A stretch of DNA of 64,000 nucleotides, taken from Haloarcula rubra (GTDB lineage Archaea; Halobacteriota; Halobacteria; Halobacteriales; Haloarculaceae). The DNA lies in NCBI RefSeq assembly GCF_019599465.1, contig NZ_RKLR01000001.1, positions 496,001 to 560,000 of the forward strand, in the 5' to 3' direction. The position numbers and the translations under genes are program-made. The notes below the pieces were generated by a model. It saw only the letters and a list, made by a program, of their open reading frames with translations, made no database searches and was not told where the DNA came from. Positions 16,347 through 25,805 of this stretch are shown here, piece by piece. Position 1 is the first letter of the stretch; each line of letters starts with the position of its first letter.

Positions 16347-18881
16347 ATGGAACTAATCATCACGGAGAAGGACAACGCCGCCCGCCGCATCGCCGACATC
16401 CTCTCGGAGGGGAGCGCGACGGCCGAGCGGCGGAACGGCGTCAACGTCTATCGGTGGGGCGACACCCGCGTCGTCGGCCTCTCGGGCCACGTCGTCGGCG
16501 TCGACTTCCCGCCCGAGTACAACGACTGGCGCGACGTCGAACCCGCCGAACTCATCGACGCCGAGGTGACCAAGGAACCGACTCAGGAGAACATCGTCAC
16601 GACGCTCAAGACGCTCGCTCGCCGGGCCGACGAGGCCGTGGTCGCTACCGACTACGACCGCGAGGGCGAACTCATCGGGAAGGAGGCCTACGAACTCATC
16701 CGCGAGGAGACCGACATCCCCGTCTCGCGCGTGCGCTTCTCCTCGATCACCGAGCGAGAGGTCCGCAACGCCTTCGCCGACCCCGAGGAGATAGACTTCG
16801 ACCTCGCGGCCGCCGGCGAGGCCCGCCAGATCATCGACCTCGTGTGGGGCGCGGCACTCACGCGGTTCCTCTCGCTGTCGGCCCGGCAGTTGGGCGACGA
16901 CTTCATCTCCGTCGGCCGGGTCCAGTCGCCGACGCTGAAACTCATCGTCGACCGCGAGCGCGAAATCGAGGCGTTCGACCCCGAAGACTACTGGGAGATT
17001 TTCGCCGACCTCCAGAAGAACGGGTCGGGGTTCGAGGCGCAGTACTTCTACGACGACGACGGCAGCGAGGCCGAACGCGTCTGGAACGAGGCCGACGCCG
17101 ACGCCGCCTACGCCGACCTGACGAGCGTCGACGCGGCCACCGTGACGAGCGTCCGCCGTCGGACCCGTACCGATAGCCCGCCGACGCCGTTCAACACCAC
17201 CGCGTTCATCTCCGCGGCCAGTTCGCTCGGCTACTCCGCCCAGCGCGCGATGTCTATCGCCGAGGAACTGTACACGGCCGGCTACATGACCTACCCTCGG
17301 ACGGACAACACCGTCTACCCCGACGATCTGGAGGAGGACGCCCTGCTGGACGAGTTCGTCGGGTCACCGACCTTCGGCGAGGACGCCGAGTCGCTGCTCG
17401 AACAGGACGACGTCGTCGCCACCGAGGGCGACGAGGAGACGACCGACCACCCGCCGATTCACCCGACTGGAGAGATTCCTTCGAAGGCAGACATATCGGA
17501 GGACGAGTGGGAGATATACGAACTCGTCGTCCGGCGTTTCTTCGCTACCGTCGCGGAGGCGGCGACGTGGGAGCGCCTGCGCGTCGTCAGCGAGGCCGGC
17601 GGTCGCTCGCTGAAGGCCAACGGCAAGCGACTCGTCGAACCGGGCTACCACGCGGTCTACCCCTACTCCAGCGCCAGCGAGAACCACGTCCCCGACGTCG
17701 AGGAGGGCGAGGAACTCGCTATCTCGGACGTCCGACTGGAGGACAAACAGACCCAGCCACCCCGCCGCTACGGCCAGTCCCGGCTCATCGAGACGATGGA
17801 GGATCTGGGACTTGGGACGAAGGCGACCCGACACAACACGCTGGAGAAACTGTACGACCGCGGCTACATCGAGGGCGACCCGCCGCGACCGACGGCGCTC
17901 GCCAACGCCGTCGTCGAGGCCGCCGAGGAGTTCGCCGACCGCGTGGTCAGCGACGACATGACGGCCCAACTGGAGCGAGACATGACCCGCATCGCCAACG
18001 GCGAGGCGACCTTAGACGAGGTGGCCGACGAGTCCCGCGAGATGCTCCAGCAGGTGTTCGACGAACTGGCGGCCTCCCGCGAAGAAATCGGCGAACACTT
18101 ACAGGAGTCGCTGAAGGCCGACAAGACGCTGGGGCCGTGTCCACAGTGCGGCGAGAGCATGCTCGTCCGTCGCTCTCGACAGGGGTCGTACTTCGTGGGC
18201 TGTGACGGCTTCCCCGAGTGTCGGAACACGCTGCCGCTCCCGTCGACGGGCGAACCGCTCGTGCTGGACGACCACTGCGAGGACCACGACATGCACCACG
18301 TGAAGATGCTCGCCGGGCGGGACACCTTCGTCCACGGCTGTCCCCGCTGTGAGGCCGAGAAGGCCGACGAGAGCGACGACGAGGTCATCGGCCCGTGTCC
18401 CGAGTGTGGCGTTGCTCCGGAGGAGCAACGAGGCGAAGGCGGCGAAGCCGCCGAAGAGAGCGAGGACGAGGGTGGCGAACTCGCAATCAAGCACCTCCGT
18501 TCTGGCTCCCGGCTAGTCGGGTGTACGCGCTACCCCGACTGTGACTACTCGCTGCCGCTCCCCCGCAACGGCGACATCGAGGTGACCGAGGAGTTCTGTG
18601 AGGAACACGCCCTCCCCGAACTCGTCGTCGACCCCGACAGCGACGACCCGTGGGAACTGGGCTGTCCCATCTGCAACTTCGAGGAGTATCAGGCCCGCAA
18701 CGCCGTCGAGGACTTAGAAGACCTGAACGGCATCGGCGCCGCGACGGCCGAGAAGCTCGCGGCCGCCGGCGTCGAGTCGCTGGACGACCTTCGAGACGCC
18801 GACCCGGACGGCATCGCCGCCGAGGTGCAGGGCGTCAGCGCCGGACAGGTGCAGGACTGGCAGTCCGAACTCGAAGCCTGA
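16347..18881 (+). CDS. topA: DNA topoisomerase I (type IA)
   Basis: 844 residues. It relaxes negative supercoils by single-strand passage. The Toprim domain is at the N-terminus (MELIITEKDNAARRIADIL, with DYDREGELIG), and the active tyrosine is Y316 in MTYPRTDNT. The C-terminal third holds several zinc ribbons (CPQCGESM...CDGFPEC; CPECG...CTRYPDC) and ends in a helix-hairpin-helix DNA-binding segment (LNGIGAATAEKLAAAG). The start at 16347 matches the conserved N-terminus; longer in-frame starts add unlikely sequence. The last full zinc ribbon carries an extra low-complexity loop at about residues 689-708 encoded by a hairpin repeat (listed separately). Confidence 0.96.
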   Translation: MELIITEKDNAARRIADILSEGSATAERRNGVNVYRWGDTRVVGLSGHVVGVDFPPEYNDWRDVEPAELIDAEVTKEPTQENIVTTLKTLARRADEAVVATDYDREGELIGKEAYELIREETDIPVSRVRFSSITEREVRNAFADPEEIDFDLAAAGEARQIIDLVWGAALTRFLSLSARQLGDDFISVGRVQSPTLKLIVDREREIEAFDPEDYWEIFADLQKNGSGFEAQYFYDDDGSEAERVWNEADADAAYADLTSVDAATVTSVRRRTRTDSPPTPFNTTAFISAASSLGYSAQRAMSIAEELYTAGYMTYPRTDNTVYPDDLEEDALLDEFVGSPTFGEDAESLLEQDDVVATEGDEETTDHPPIHPTGEIPSKADISEDEWEIYELVVRRFFATVAEAATWERLRVVSEAGGRSLKANGKRLVEPGYHAVYPYSSASENHVPDVEEGEELAISDVRLEDKQTQPPRRYGQSRLIETMEDLGLGTKATRHNTLEKLYDRGYIEGDPPRPTALANAVVEAAEEFADRVVSDDMTAQLERDMTRIANGEATLDEVADESREMLQQVFDELAASREEIGEHLQESLKADKTLGPCPQCGESMLVRRSRQGSYFVGCDGFPECRNTLPLPSTGEPLVLDDHCEDHDMHHVKMLAGRDTFVHGCPRCEAEKADESDDEVIGPCPECGVAPEEQRGEGGEAAEESEDEGGELAIKHLRSGSRLVGCTRYPDCDYSLPLPRNGDIEVTEEFCEEHALPELVVDPDSDDPWELGCPICNFEEYQARNAVEDLEDLNGIGAATAEKLAAAGVESLDDLRDADPDGIAAEVQGVSAGQVQDWQSELEA
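18411..18452 (+). repeat. topA: Two adjacent short hairpins inserted in frame in topA
   Basis: An 8-bp inverted repeat GTTGCTCC (18411-18418) / GGAGCAAC (18422-18429) with a 3-nt loop, then GGCGGC (18438-18443) / GCCGCC (18447-18452) with loop gaa. Both are read in frame and encode a Glu/Ala/Gly-rich loop between CPECG and ELAIKHLRSG, where TopA zinc ribbons normally have only a few residues. This looks like a small palindromic element captured by the gene. Confidence 0.6.
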
Positions 18882-18890
18882 GAGCGCCCC

Positions 18891-19136
18891 TCACTCGTCG
18901 ACGACGAACGTCACCCCGTCACACACCGGACACTCGATAGCGTCGGCGTTCTCCGCGGTGACGTCGTCGACGACGCCGTAGACGACGGCGTTGGCCATCG
19001 GGTCGACGAGTTGGCGGCCACAGAGCGGACACGTCACGACGCCCGCACGCAGGTTCTCGCGGTCGATGACGTTGGCGTCTCTGTCGCCGGGTCGTGGGCC
19101 GTCGTCGCCCTCTGACGGGTCGTCTCGGTCGGGCAT
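18891..19136 (-). CDS. Small zinc-ribbon protein, function unknown
   Basis: 81 residues with two Cys pairs, CPLCGRQLVDP and CPVCDGVTF, spaced about 30 residues apart, which fits one zinc ribbon. The N-terminus is a disordered, Asp/Pro-rich tail. The start is the ATG at 19136, five bases after the end of the Rieske gene, so the two probably form an operon. It ends head-to-tail with topA, with only nine bases between stop codons. Confidence 0.75.
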   Translation of the reverse strand: MPDRDDPSEGDDGPRPGDRDANVIDRENLRAGVVTCPLCGRQLVDPMANAVVYGVVDDVTAENADAIECPVCDGVTFVVDE

Positions 19137-19141
19137 GGTGG

Positions 19142-19540
19142 CTACAACTGCAGGTGTGACGTCGAACTCGGGCCATCGTCGTCGGTCCCGCCCTCGTGGT
19201 CGAACTCGTAGTCGTCGTCCACGAGAAACACCGTCCCGTGACGTTCGGCGACGTCGACGCCCGGCAAGGTCGTCCCGGCGGCCTCGCCGTTGTCGCAGTC
19301 GCCCTCGCAGGCGTCGAACAGCGACCCGTGGCGCGGACAGATAAGCTGGCCGTCCCGCATCGGGACCCCTCTGCCGGTGTCGAAGCGCTGGTTCTCGTGC
19401 GTACAGCGGTTGACCCACGCCTCGACGCCGTCCTCGCAGGGCACGACGACCACCTCCTCGCGGTCGCCGTGGGGTCCCGTCGCGGTGAACAGGTAGGACC
19501 CGGTGTCGTGGACCTGCTCGACGGTCGTGAGTTGGTGCAT
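19142..19540 (-). CDS. Rieske [2Fe-2S] domain protein
   Basis: 132 residues. The two cluster-binding boxes are C46-x-H48 (NRCTHENQRF) and C68-x2-H71 (CPRHGSLF). This is a small soluble Rieske ferredoxin-type protein, like the electron-transfer component of ring-hydroxylating dioxygenases or NirD-like proteins, not the membrane bc1 type: there is no transmembrane helix. Its partner is unknown. It is followed by the zinc-ribbon gene on the same strand. Confidence 0.9.
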   Translation of the reverse strand: MHQLTTVEQVHDTGSYLFTATGPHGDREEVVVVPCEDGVEAWVNRCTHENQRFDTGRGVPMRDGQLICPRHGSLFDACEGDCDNGEAAGTTLPGVDVAERHGTVFLVDDDYEFDHEGGTDDDGPSSTSHLQL

Positions 19541-19582
19541 ACGGCAGTGCTGGGACGCGACCGGCTAAGGGCTGGTGGTGGC

Positions 19583-20320
19583 TCAGTCCACGAACGTCGG
19601 CGCGTCCCGGGACCAGTCCCACTCCAGATAGCGGAGCGTCGGCGTCTCTCCGTCGGGAATCTGGTCGTACCGGCGGAGGAACGCGAGGACGCCGCGCCGC
19701 CCGCCGAAGTCTCCCGGGAACCACCTGAACGGGCGGGGAACGCGGGCGACGCCCGCCTCGCCGTCGTACTCGACCGTCGCGTCGAGGTACGCCCGCGTCG
19801 CCGTGTCGAGTTGGTCGTCGACGACCGGGGGGTCGTAGGCCCGGATGGCCGGGCAACTGGCCGCGCCGCAGTGCAGGGCGAAGTGAATCCGCGGGTCGGG
19901 GTCGGTCAGTCGGTAGCGTAGCTCGAAGCTATCCGGGAGTAGCCGCGGGAGGTAGCCGAGGCCGAACTTCGACCGGGAGCCACGGAGGATGCCGTGTTCG
20001 ATGGCTTCCAGTCCCAGCGAGTGGCCGGCGACGGTCACCACCGGTGCTCTGAAGAAGCGCAGCGAGCGCAGCCGACTCTCGTAGAGGTCCGGGAGTCGCT
20101 CGACCAGCAGCGTCGTTCCGGCGTTGTAGCAGTTCAGCCAGAACGCGAGCGCGGTCCGACGGTCGTCGCGAACGCCGTCCAATGCCGTCTCGTCGAGGTC
20201 GGCGAGCGCAGACAGGACGGGACCGGGGTCGTCGCCGACGCGCGTCGCCGTCAGTAGCGCCTGTGCCAACGCGGTCGGTGTGGCGTCGGCGACGGCCTCG
20301 GCGTCGCCCGTGGCGTCCAT
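19583..20320 (-). CDS. DUF547 family protein
   Basis: 245 residues. The pattern [15 protein letters not shown], with a conserved Cys-Tyr-Asn, and [17 protein letters not shown] match the DUF547 family, a papain-like/transglutaminase-related fold in which Cys and His residues could be catalytic. The substrate is unknown. The ATG at 20320 was preferred over an upstream extension to 20389 because the added residues look non-coding. It is divergent from GGGP synthase. Confidence 0.85.
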   Translation of the reverse strand: MDATGDAEAVADATPTALAQALLTATRVGDDPGPVLSALADLDETALDGVRDDRRTALAFWLNCYNAGTTLLVERLPDLYESRLRSLRFFRAPVVTVAGHSLGLEAIEHGILRGSRSKFGLGYLPRLLPDSFELRYRLTDPDPRIHFALHCGAASCPAIRAYDPPVVDDQLDTATRAYLDATVEYDGEAGVARVPRPFRWFPGDFGGRRGVLAFLRRYDQIPDGETPTLRYLEWDWSRDAPTFVD

Positions 20321-20467
20321 GTGCTCTCGGAGGTCACCACGGTGAAAAAGCGTTGTGCGGTCGTGTCCGGGCGGAACCAGCCGTCCCACGTCGGTACGTG
20401 TCGCCGCGACGAGAGGACCGTTCCGCCATCCGAAGCCGTTATGGCCTCAGGCAAAAGTCAAATCGGT

Positions 20468-21184
20468 ATGAGCGACTGGGCGGACTGGGACCACATCGTC
20501 AAAATCGACCCGGACAAGACGCTGGTCGACGGCGAGACGTTCGAGGACGTGGCGGCGACCGGCACCGACGCCATCGAAGTCGGCGGCACGACCGGGATGA
20601 CCGAGGAGAAGATGAAGCGGGTCGTCGACGCCTGCGGGAAGCACGACATCCCCGTCTACATCGAACCGTCGAACCCCGCCTCCGTCGTCCACAGCGACCG
20701 TCACGACGGCTACCTCATCCCGGTGGTGATGAACGCCGGTGACGTGACGTGGATAACCGGCGCCCACAAGGAGTGGATTCGCATCGACGACGAGATAGAC
20801 TGGTCCCGCACGTTCACCGAGGCGTACATCGTGATGAACCCCGACGCCTCGGTCGCCACCTACACGCAGGCCAACTGCGACCTGGACGCCGACGAAGTGG
20901 CCGCCTACGCCGAGGCCGCCGAACACCTCCTCGGACAGGACATCGTCTACGTCGAGTACTCGGGGATGCTCGGCGACACCGAGAAGGTCGCCGCCGCGGC
21001 CGACATTCTGGACGACGCGACCCTGTTCTACGGCGGCGGCATCCACGACTACGAGTCCGCACGGACGATGGCCCAGCACGCCGACACCATCGTCGTCGGT
21101 GACCTCGTCCACGACGAGGGCGTCGACGCGGTGCGAGAGACGGTCAAAGGCGCACAGGACGCGAAGGCCGAAGCCCCGCAGTAG
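20468..21184 (+). CDS. Geranylgeranylglyceryl phosphate synthase (phosphoglycerol geranylgeranyltransferase)
   Basis: TIM-barrel prenyltransferase that makes the first ether bond of archaeal lipids by joining geranylgeranyl-PP to sn-glycerol-1-phosphate. 238 residues from the ATG at 20468 ([17 protein letters not shown]), which aligns with the N-terminus remembered for haloarchaeal homologues; an in-frame ATG at 20441 would add nine residues. Signature stretches include [20 protein letters not shown] and the phosphate-binding [12 protein letters not shown]. The gene lies close to topA, an arrangement I recall from other haloarchaea. Confidence 0.95.
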   Translation: MSDWADWDHIVKIDPDKTLVDGETFEDVAATGTDAIEVGGTTGMTEEKMKRVVDACGKHDIPVYIEPSNPASVVHSDRHDGYLIPVVMNAGDVTWITGAHKEWIRIDDEIDWSRTFTEAYIVMNPDASVATYTQANCDLDADEVAAYAEAAEHLLGQDIVYVEYSGMLGDTEKVAAAADILDDATLFYGGGIHDYESARTMAQHADTIVVGDLVHDEGVDAVRETVKGAQDAKAEAPQ

Positions 21185-21270
21185 ACCGACGAGACGCAGT
21201 GGTGCTCGGTAGTACAGTGCTACACCACGGGTGACACACCCGACTTTTCAACCGATGATAATCTGCAGAA

Positions 21271-21280
21271 TAGATAAATA
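21271..21280 (+). promoter_or_regulatory. TATA-like box for the Htr transducer gene
   Basis: The sequence tagataaata is centred about 27 nt before the ATG at 21302 with no Shine-Dalgarno sequence, so the transcript is probably leaderless. The 50 bp around it is notably AT-rich. Confidence 0.6.
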
Positions 21281-21301
21281 GACCATTAGCCATGTGAGGT
21301 C

Positions 21302-22990
21302 ATGGTTCTGTTTGGCAATCGGGACGGACCGGACGTGGACCTCGACGACGCGACCCCGGACCAGTTGGTCCTCGCGGGACTCGGGATGCCGACGCTCGTC
21401 CTGAACGCACAGGGCGAGATAACGCAGTGTAACGACCACGCACGCGACCTGTTCGCTGTCGACGAAGACACCGTGGTCGGCGTCGAACCCGAATCGCTCC
21501 TCGACACCCAGAGCGGCGTGAGCCACGCCGCACGGGAGGCAATCGTCAACGAGTCGGCTATCGAGGACCGGGAAGAGGTGTTCGTCGTCGACGGCCGTTC
21601 TATCGACGTCAGCCGGACGGTCAGACCGGTCTACGACGACTCGGGGACGTGTATTGGGGCCGTCGAAATCGACCGCGACATCGGCGCCCGCATCGAGCGC
21701 CGAGAGCGGACCGAGGCGTTGGAGACGTACCAGCGCGACGTTCTCGACGACCTCCGAGAGAAACTCACGCGTCTCGGCGACGGCGACCTCACCATCGACC
21801 CGACAGTCGAACCGCCCGAGTCGGATTTCGAGGAGGTGCAGGCCGTCTACGAGGAGTTCGTCGAGATGAACGACGACCTCCGCCGGGCGGTGAGCAACGT
21901 GCGGAGCGTCGTCTCGAGCCTCGACGACCAGTCCGAGACCATCGCCGCGACGAGTGACACGCTGAGTGCCTCGACGGAGGAGGTCACGGCCTCCATCCAG
22001 GAGATAGACGCGTCGAGCAACGAGATGGCGACGGGCGCGAGCAGGGTCGCCGAGGAGGCCGAATCCGCCGAGCGGACCGTCGACGACCTCTCGGCGTCTA
22101 TCGAAGAGATTACCGCGACGGCACAGGAGATAAGTGCCCGTTCTGAGACGGCGGAGGGCCTCACTCGGGAGGGGGTCGTGACGATTCGGGAGACCCTCGA
22201 CGAGATACGTGACGCGACCGACGCCGCGTCGGACGTGGCGACGGAGATGAACGAACTGGAGGCCCACATGAAAGAGGTGGGCGACATCGTCGCCATCATC
22301 AGCGACATCGCCGACCAGACGAACATCCTCGCGCTCAACGCCAACATCGAAGCCGCTCGGGCCGACACCGGTGGTGAGGGGTTCGCAGTCGTCGCGAACG
22401 AGGTCAAGACCCTCGCGGAGGACTCACGGCAGTCGGCCGACGACATCGTCAGCATCATCGAGGAAGCCGAATCGATGACGGCACATCTCGCCGAGAGCAT
22501 CCAGAACGCGAACAGGCGCGTCTCGACCGGGGCCGACGCCGTCGAGGAGTCGGCCGAAACCCTCGATACCATCCGGGAGCGGATTTCGGAGACCAACGAC
22601 GGCGTCTCGGAGATCACGAACGCCGTCGAGTCACAGGCACACGATGCAGAAGAGGTGAGTGCGCTCGTCGACGATACCGCCTCGATGGCCCACCAGGTGA
22701 GCGCCGCGGTCGAAGAGATAGCGAGCGGTATCGACGAACAGGCGGAGGCGATGGACACCGTGGCTCGTCGGGCGACGGCGCTGAGCACGGCGGGCGACAA
22801 CATCGAAGAACTCGTCGACCTGTTCAAACTCGACCGCGACGACGACGCGAACATCGACGAGGCCGACGACGTGACCGACGCGCAGGTACAGGTCACGGCG
22901 AACGACGAGACGGCGTCTACCGACCGGACCGACGCGGAGACCGTAGACGGGGCGGCGGGTCCGACCCGGCTCCAGCCGGGCGATTTCTGA
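21302..22990 (+). CDS. Soluble halobacterial transducer (methyl-accepting chemotaxis protein)
   Basis: 562 residues with no transmembrane helix, so it is a cytoplasmic Htr. Residues about 20-120 form a PAS domain ([23 protein letters not shown]), then a HAMP-like segment ([13 protein letters not shown]), then the long MCP signalling coiled coil with the conserved hairpin tip [19 protein letters not shown] and [13 protein letters not shown]. It should signal to CheA/CheW and the archaellum in response to an internal cue such as redox, energy or a bound ligand. No che genes are in the window. Confidence 0.92.
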   Translation: MVLFGNRDGPDVDLDDATPDQLVLAGLGMPTLVLNAQGEITQCNDHARDLFAVDEDTVVGVEPESLLDTQSGVSHAAREAIVNESAIEDREEVFVVDGRSIDVSRTVRPVYDDSGTCIGAVEIDRDIGARIERRERTEALETYQRDVLDDLREKLTRLGDGDLTIDPTVEPPESDFEEVQAVYEEFVEMNDDLRRAVSNVRSVVSSLDDQSETIAATSDTLSASTEEVTASIQEIDASSNEMATGASRVAEEAESAERTVDDLSASIEEITATAQEISARSETAEGLTREGVVTIRETLDEIRDATDAASDVATEMNELEAHMKEVGDIVAIISDIADQTNILALNANIEAARADTGGEGFAVVANEVKTLAEDSRQSADDIVSIIEEAESMTAHLAESIQNANRRVSTGADAVEESAETLDTIRERISETNDGVSEITNAVESQAHDAEEVSALVDDTASMAHQVSAAVEEIASGIDEQAEAMDTVARRATALSTAGDNIEELVDLFKLDRDDDANIDEADDVTDAQVQVTANDETASTDRTDAETVDGAAGPTRLQPGDF

Positions 22991-22993
22991 CGG

Positions 22994-23104
22994 TCAGGGC
23001 CAGTCGCTCAGGTCGACGACGCTGTCGCTTGCCAACCACTCGCTGTCGGCCGCTGACTGCAGGACCGCTTTCGACGCTGTTATTTCGAGGGTCGTCTCGG
23101 ACAT
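22994..23104 (-). CDS. Candidate small protein of 36 residues
   Basis: ATG-to-TGA reading frame on the minus strand with strongly haloarchaeal codon use and acidic composition. It begins MSETTLEITASKAVLQ and ends DSVVDLSDWP. A box tatctaac (23124-23131) sits about 24 nt upstream of the ATG, right for a leaderless promoter. It could be a small regulator or an antitoxin-like peptide; function is unknown. It lies alone between the Htr and AspRS genes. Confidence 0.45.
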   Translation of the reverse strand: MSETTLEITASKAVLQSAADSEWLASDSVVDLSDWP

Positions 23105-23224
23105 AGCAGGTACGAGACGCCGTGTGTATCTAACGCGACTACCCGACTAGTTTGGACCGGCCGCCTCTCCCCGCTCGCTGCTTCGAGGGCCGCTCCCGGA
23201 GGGCGGCCCCTCGCTACGAATGAC

Positions 23225-23234
23225 TTTCCTTAAG
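23225..23234 (+). promoter_or_regulatory. TATA-like box for aspS
   Basis: The sequence tttccttaag is centred about 29 nt before the ATG at 23259. A GC-rich hairpin (gggccgc / gcggccc, 23188-23210) lies just upstream and may be a terminator or insulator. Confidence 0.45.
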
Positions 23235-23258
23235 TCCCGGCCACCAGAACGCATCCCT

Positions 23259-24563
23259 ATGGAAGACCGCACCTACACAGCGGACGCCGAGCCCGGTGAC
23301 GAAGTCACCGTGGCAGGCTGGGTCCACGAGATTCGGGACCTCGGTGGCATCGCGTTCCTCATCCTTCGAGACACGACCGGGAAGATTCAGGTCAAGTTCG
23401 AGAAAGACGAGATGGACGACGACCTCGTGGAGACGGGGCTGAACGTCCACCGCGAGTCCGTCATCTCTGTCACCGGCGCCGTCGAGGAGGAGCCACGCGC
23501 TCCCACCGGCGTCGAGGTCACGCCCCAGAGCGTCGACGTCGTCTCGGAAGCCGACCCCGAACTGCCGCTCGACCCCTCCGGGAAGGTCGACGCCGAACTC
23601 CCGACCCGACTCGACAACCGCACGCTGGACCTCCGCAAGGAGGAGGTCAAGGCCATCTTCGAGATTCGCGCCGAGGTCCTGCGCTCCGTGCGCGAGGCCT
23701 TCCGCGAGCTGAACTGCACGGAGATCAACACGCCGAAGATCGTCGCCACGGGGACCGAGGGCGGCACGGAACTGTTCCCCATCACGTACTTCGGCCGCGA
23801 GGCGTTCATGAACCAGAGCCCGCAGCTGTTCAAACAGCTGATGGTCGGCTCCGGCCTCGAACGCGTCTTCGAGATCGGCCCCATCTTCCGCGCCGAGGAG
23901 CACAACACGCCCCGGCACCTCAACGAGGCGACCTCCATCGACTTCGAGTCGGCCTTCTACGACCACACCGAGGCGATGGACGCCTGCGAGCACGTCGTCA
24001 CGGCCGCCTACGAGGGCGTCGCCGAGAACTGCACCGAGGAACTCGAAGCGCTCGGCCTCGAAGACGAGTTCGCGGCCCCCGAGGGCGAGTTCCCGCGTCT
24101 CAGCTATCAGGAGGCCATCGACAAGATCAACGCCACCGGCGAACTCGACGAGCCGCTGGTCTGGGGCGACGACCTCTCGACGGAGGCCGAACACGTCCTC
24201 GGGCAGGAAGTCGGCGAGCACTACTTCATCACCGACTGGCCAAGCGAGATCAAGCCGTTCTACATCAAGGACCACGACGACGACGAGGACGTCTCGACCG
24301 GGTTCGACATGATGCACCCGTCGATGGAACTGGTCTCCGGCGGCCAGCGTGAGCACCGCTACGACCACCTCGTCGCCGGCTTCGAACAGCAGGGGCTGGA
24401 CCCCGAGGCGTTCGACTACTACACCAAGATGTTCAAGTACGGCATGCCGCCCCACGCCGGGTGGGGCCTCGGCGGCGAGCGCCTCGTCATGACGATGCTC
24501 GGACTCGAGAACATCCGCGAAGCAGTGCTGTTCCCGCGAGACCGACAGCGTCTGTCGCCCTAG
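23259..24563 (+). CDS. aspS: Aspartate--tRNA ligase, predicted non-discriminating (AspRS)
   Basis: 434 residues, archaeal class IIb synthetase: OB-fold anticodon-binding domain (about 1-110), then the class II catalytic core with motif 2 FRAEEHNT and motif 3 GGERLVM. His23 (GWVHEIRD) and Pro82 (PRAPTGVE) occupy the positions that are Trp and Lys in the discriminating Thermococcus enzyme; His and Pro there mark enzymes that also charge tRNA(Asn) with Asp. With GatCAB (gatB at 4.9 kb) this gives the transamidation route to Asn-tRNA. The start at 23259 follows a TATA box at leaderless distance. Confidence 0.96.
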   Translation: MEDRTYTADAEPGDEVTVAGWVHEIRDLGGIAFLILRDTTGKIQVKFEKDEMDDDLVETGLNVHRESVISVTGAVEEEPRAPTGVEVTPQSVDVVSEADPELPLDPSGKVDAELPTRLDNRTLDLRKEEVKAIFEIRAEVLRSVREAFRELNCTEINTPKIVATGTEGGTELFPITYFGREAFMNQSPQLFKQLMVGSGLERVFEIGPIFRAEEHNTPRHLNEATSIDFESAFYDHTEAMDACEHVVTAAYEGVAENCTEELEALGLEDEFAAPEGEFPRLSYQEAIDKINATGELDEPLVWGDDLSTEAEHVLGQEVGEHYFITDWPSEIKPFYIKDHDDDEDVSTGFDMMHPSMELVSGGQREHRYDHLVAGFEQQGLDPEAFDYYTKMFKYGMPPHAGWGLGGERLVMTMLGLENIREAVLFPRDRQRLSP

Positions 24564-24651
24564 GCGACGGCCCGACCGCCGACCGCGCCCCGGGACGGTA
24601 CCGATACCGGCGTCCGCCGGGATTTTTGTTCCAGCGGCCGGCAGCGAGCGT

Positions 24652-24862
24652 ATGGACCGCCAGCGACGCCGACCCGAGCCTCTATACGCCGGTCGGCCGG
24701 TTCGGGACGTTCCCGGTCGGGGGGACCGACTTCTCACAGCCGGTCATCTACGTCTATCTCGTCACCATGTTCGCCGTGTTCGGACTCTACGTGGCGCTCC
24801 GCAGGGACACGCTGGAACGGTTCTCCGACCGGTACGCCGTCACCGACGAACTAGAGAACTGA
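24652..24862 (+). pseudogene. Small one-helix membrane protein with an apparent one-base frameshift after the start codon
   Basis: The frame ending at 24862 encodes a convincing small membrane protein: LYTPVGRFGTFPVGG, a transmembrane segment VIYVYLVTMFAVFGLYVAL and a charged tail. It lacks an ATG or GTG. The ATG at 24652, correctly placed 27 nt after a TATA-like box (gatttttg), is one base out of frame. Removing one G from atgGacc would give MTASDADPSLYTPV in frame, 69 residues. It may be a true frameshift, a sequencing error, or initiation at the in-frame TTG at 24626. Function is unknown. Confidence 0.6.
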
Positions 24863-24896
24863 GTGGGCGAGCGGCCGGGTCGTCGGTGCCGGGGAC

Positions 24897-25730
24897 TCAG
24901 TCGTCGGCGGGCGCGGCGTCGCCGCCCGTCGTCCCGGCGGCCCCCTCGGCGACCGTCGACTGATTGCTCGCCACCCAGCGGAGCAGGAGGAACGCGAAGA
25001 GGTACTTCGCGCCGATGTCGAGCAGGGAGTACCCCCACGACGTGAGTCCGACGGACTGGACGAGCGCGAGGCCCTCGACGCCGAGTGCCCAGATGACAGG
25101 GTACCCCAACCAGAGGACGACCGTCAGGGTACGGAGCGTCCCGAATATCTCGTCGGTCCCGGCGGCCGCGGCGTCCCGCGGCCACTCGACGAGGATGGCG
25201 TACAGCACGACGAGGAAGAACGCACAGCTGACGCCGTAGAAGAACCAGCGCATACCGTACGAGGACGTGATGAGCGCGGCCGCCAGTCCCGTGACGCACA
25301 TCCCGATGTCGGCCACGACGACGGTGAACAGGTCTGCGGTGTCGACGTCCGCGAGCAGGCCCAGCGCGAGCAGTATCATCGGCGTCGAGAGCGTCCACGT
25401 GAGGTAGCGACCCCACTGGCTCAGGACCTCTTGCCCGCCGAGCGGGTGACCCGCCGGCATCTCGGTGAAGCCGACGGTGAGGCCGGCGACCAGTGCCGCG
25501 TAACTGGCCAGCGACACCAGCGGGACGAACAGCGTCGCCGCCCAGATGAGCTTCGGGCGGGACGCGTCGACCCCCCGGCCCATGTAGACGAACAGGAGGA
25601 TGGAGAGCCCCGCGAGCGCGATGTTTACCCAGAGCGACGAGGACAACAGGAGGTCCGATGCGACGGCCGCCGCTGCATCGGACTGTGTCGTCTGGAGCGG
25701 AACGGTCGTGACTGCGTCGAGTGTCGACAT
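24897..25730 (-). CDS. hop: Halorhodopsin, light-driven chloride pump
   Basis: 277-residue seven-helix retinal protein. Helix C reads RYLTWTLSTPMILLALGLL: Thr111 and Ser115 replace the proton-pump Asp85/Thr89 pattern of bacteriorhodopsin and bind chloride, with Arg108 before them and Ala122 in the Asp96 position. The Schiff-base lysine is K242 (LLDIGAKYLFAFLLL). With the start at ATG 25730, these residues carry exactly the numbers used for Halobacterium salinarum halorhodopsin, which supports that start over the TTG at 25739. It imports chloride in the light. No retinal or carotenoid synthesis genes are nearby. Confidence 0.97.
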   Translation of the reverse strand: MSTLDAVTTVPLQTTQSDAAAAVASDLLLSSSLWVNIALAGLSILLFVYMGRGVDASRPKLIWAATLFVPLVSLASYAALVAGLTVGFTEMPAGHPLGGQEVLSQWGRYLTWTLSTPMILLALGLLADVDTADLFTVVVADIGMCVTGLAAALITSSYGMRWFFYGVSCAFFLVVLYAILVEWPRDAAAAGTDEIFGTLRTLTVVLWLGYPVIWALGVEGLALVQSVGLTSWGYSLLDIGAKYLFAFLLLRWVASNQSTVAEGAAGTTGGDAAPADD

Positions 25731-25805
25731 ACGGACCAATAGATGCGAGGCGTGTAAACAGACAGACCCAAACTGTATCGGTACCGGCGGGCGGCACCGG
25801 GAGGC

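Noticed and set aside
23160-23215. GC-rich hairpin before aspS as a riboswitch or T-box-like element
   Set aside because: It lies upstream of the TATA box, so it is not in the mRNA; at most a terminator or chance palindrome.
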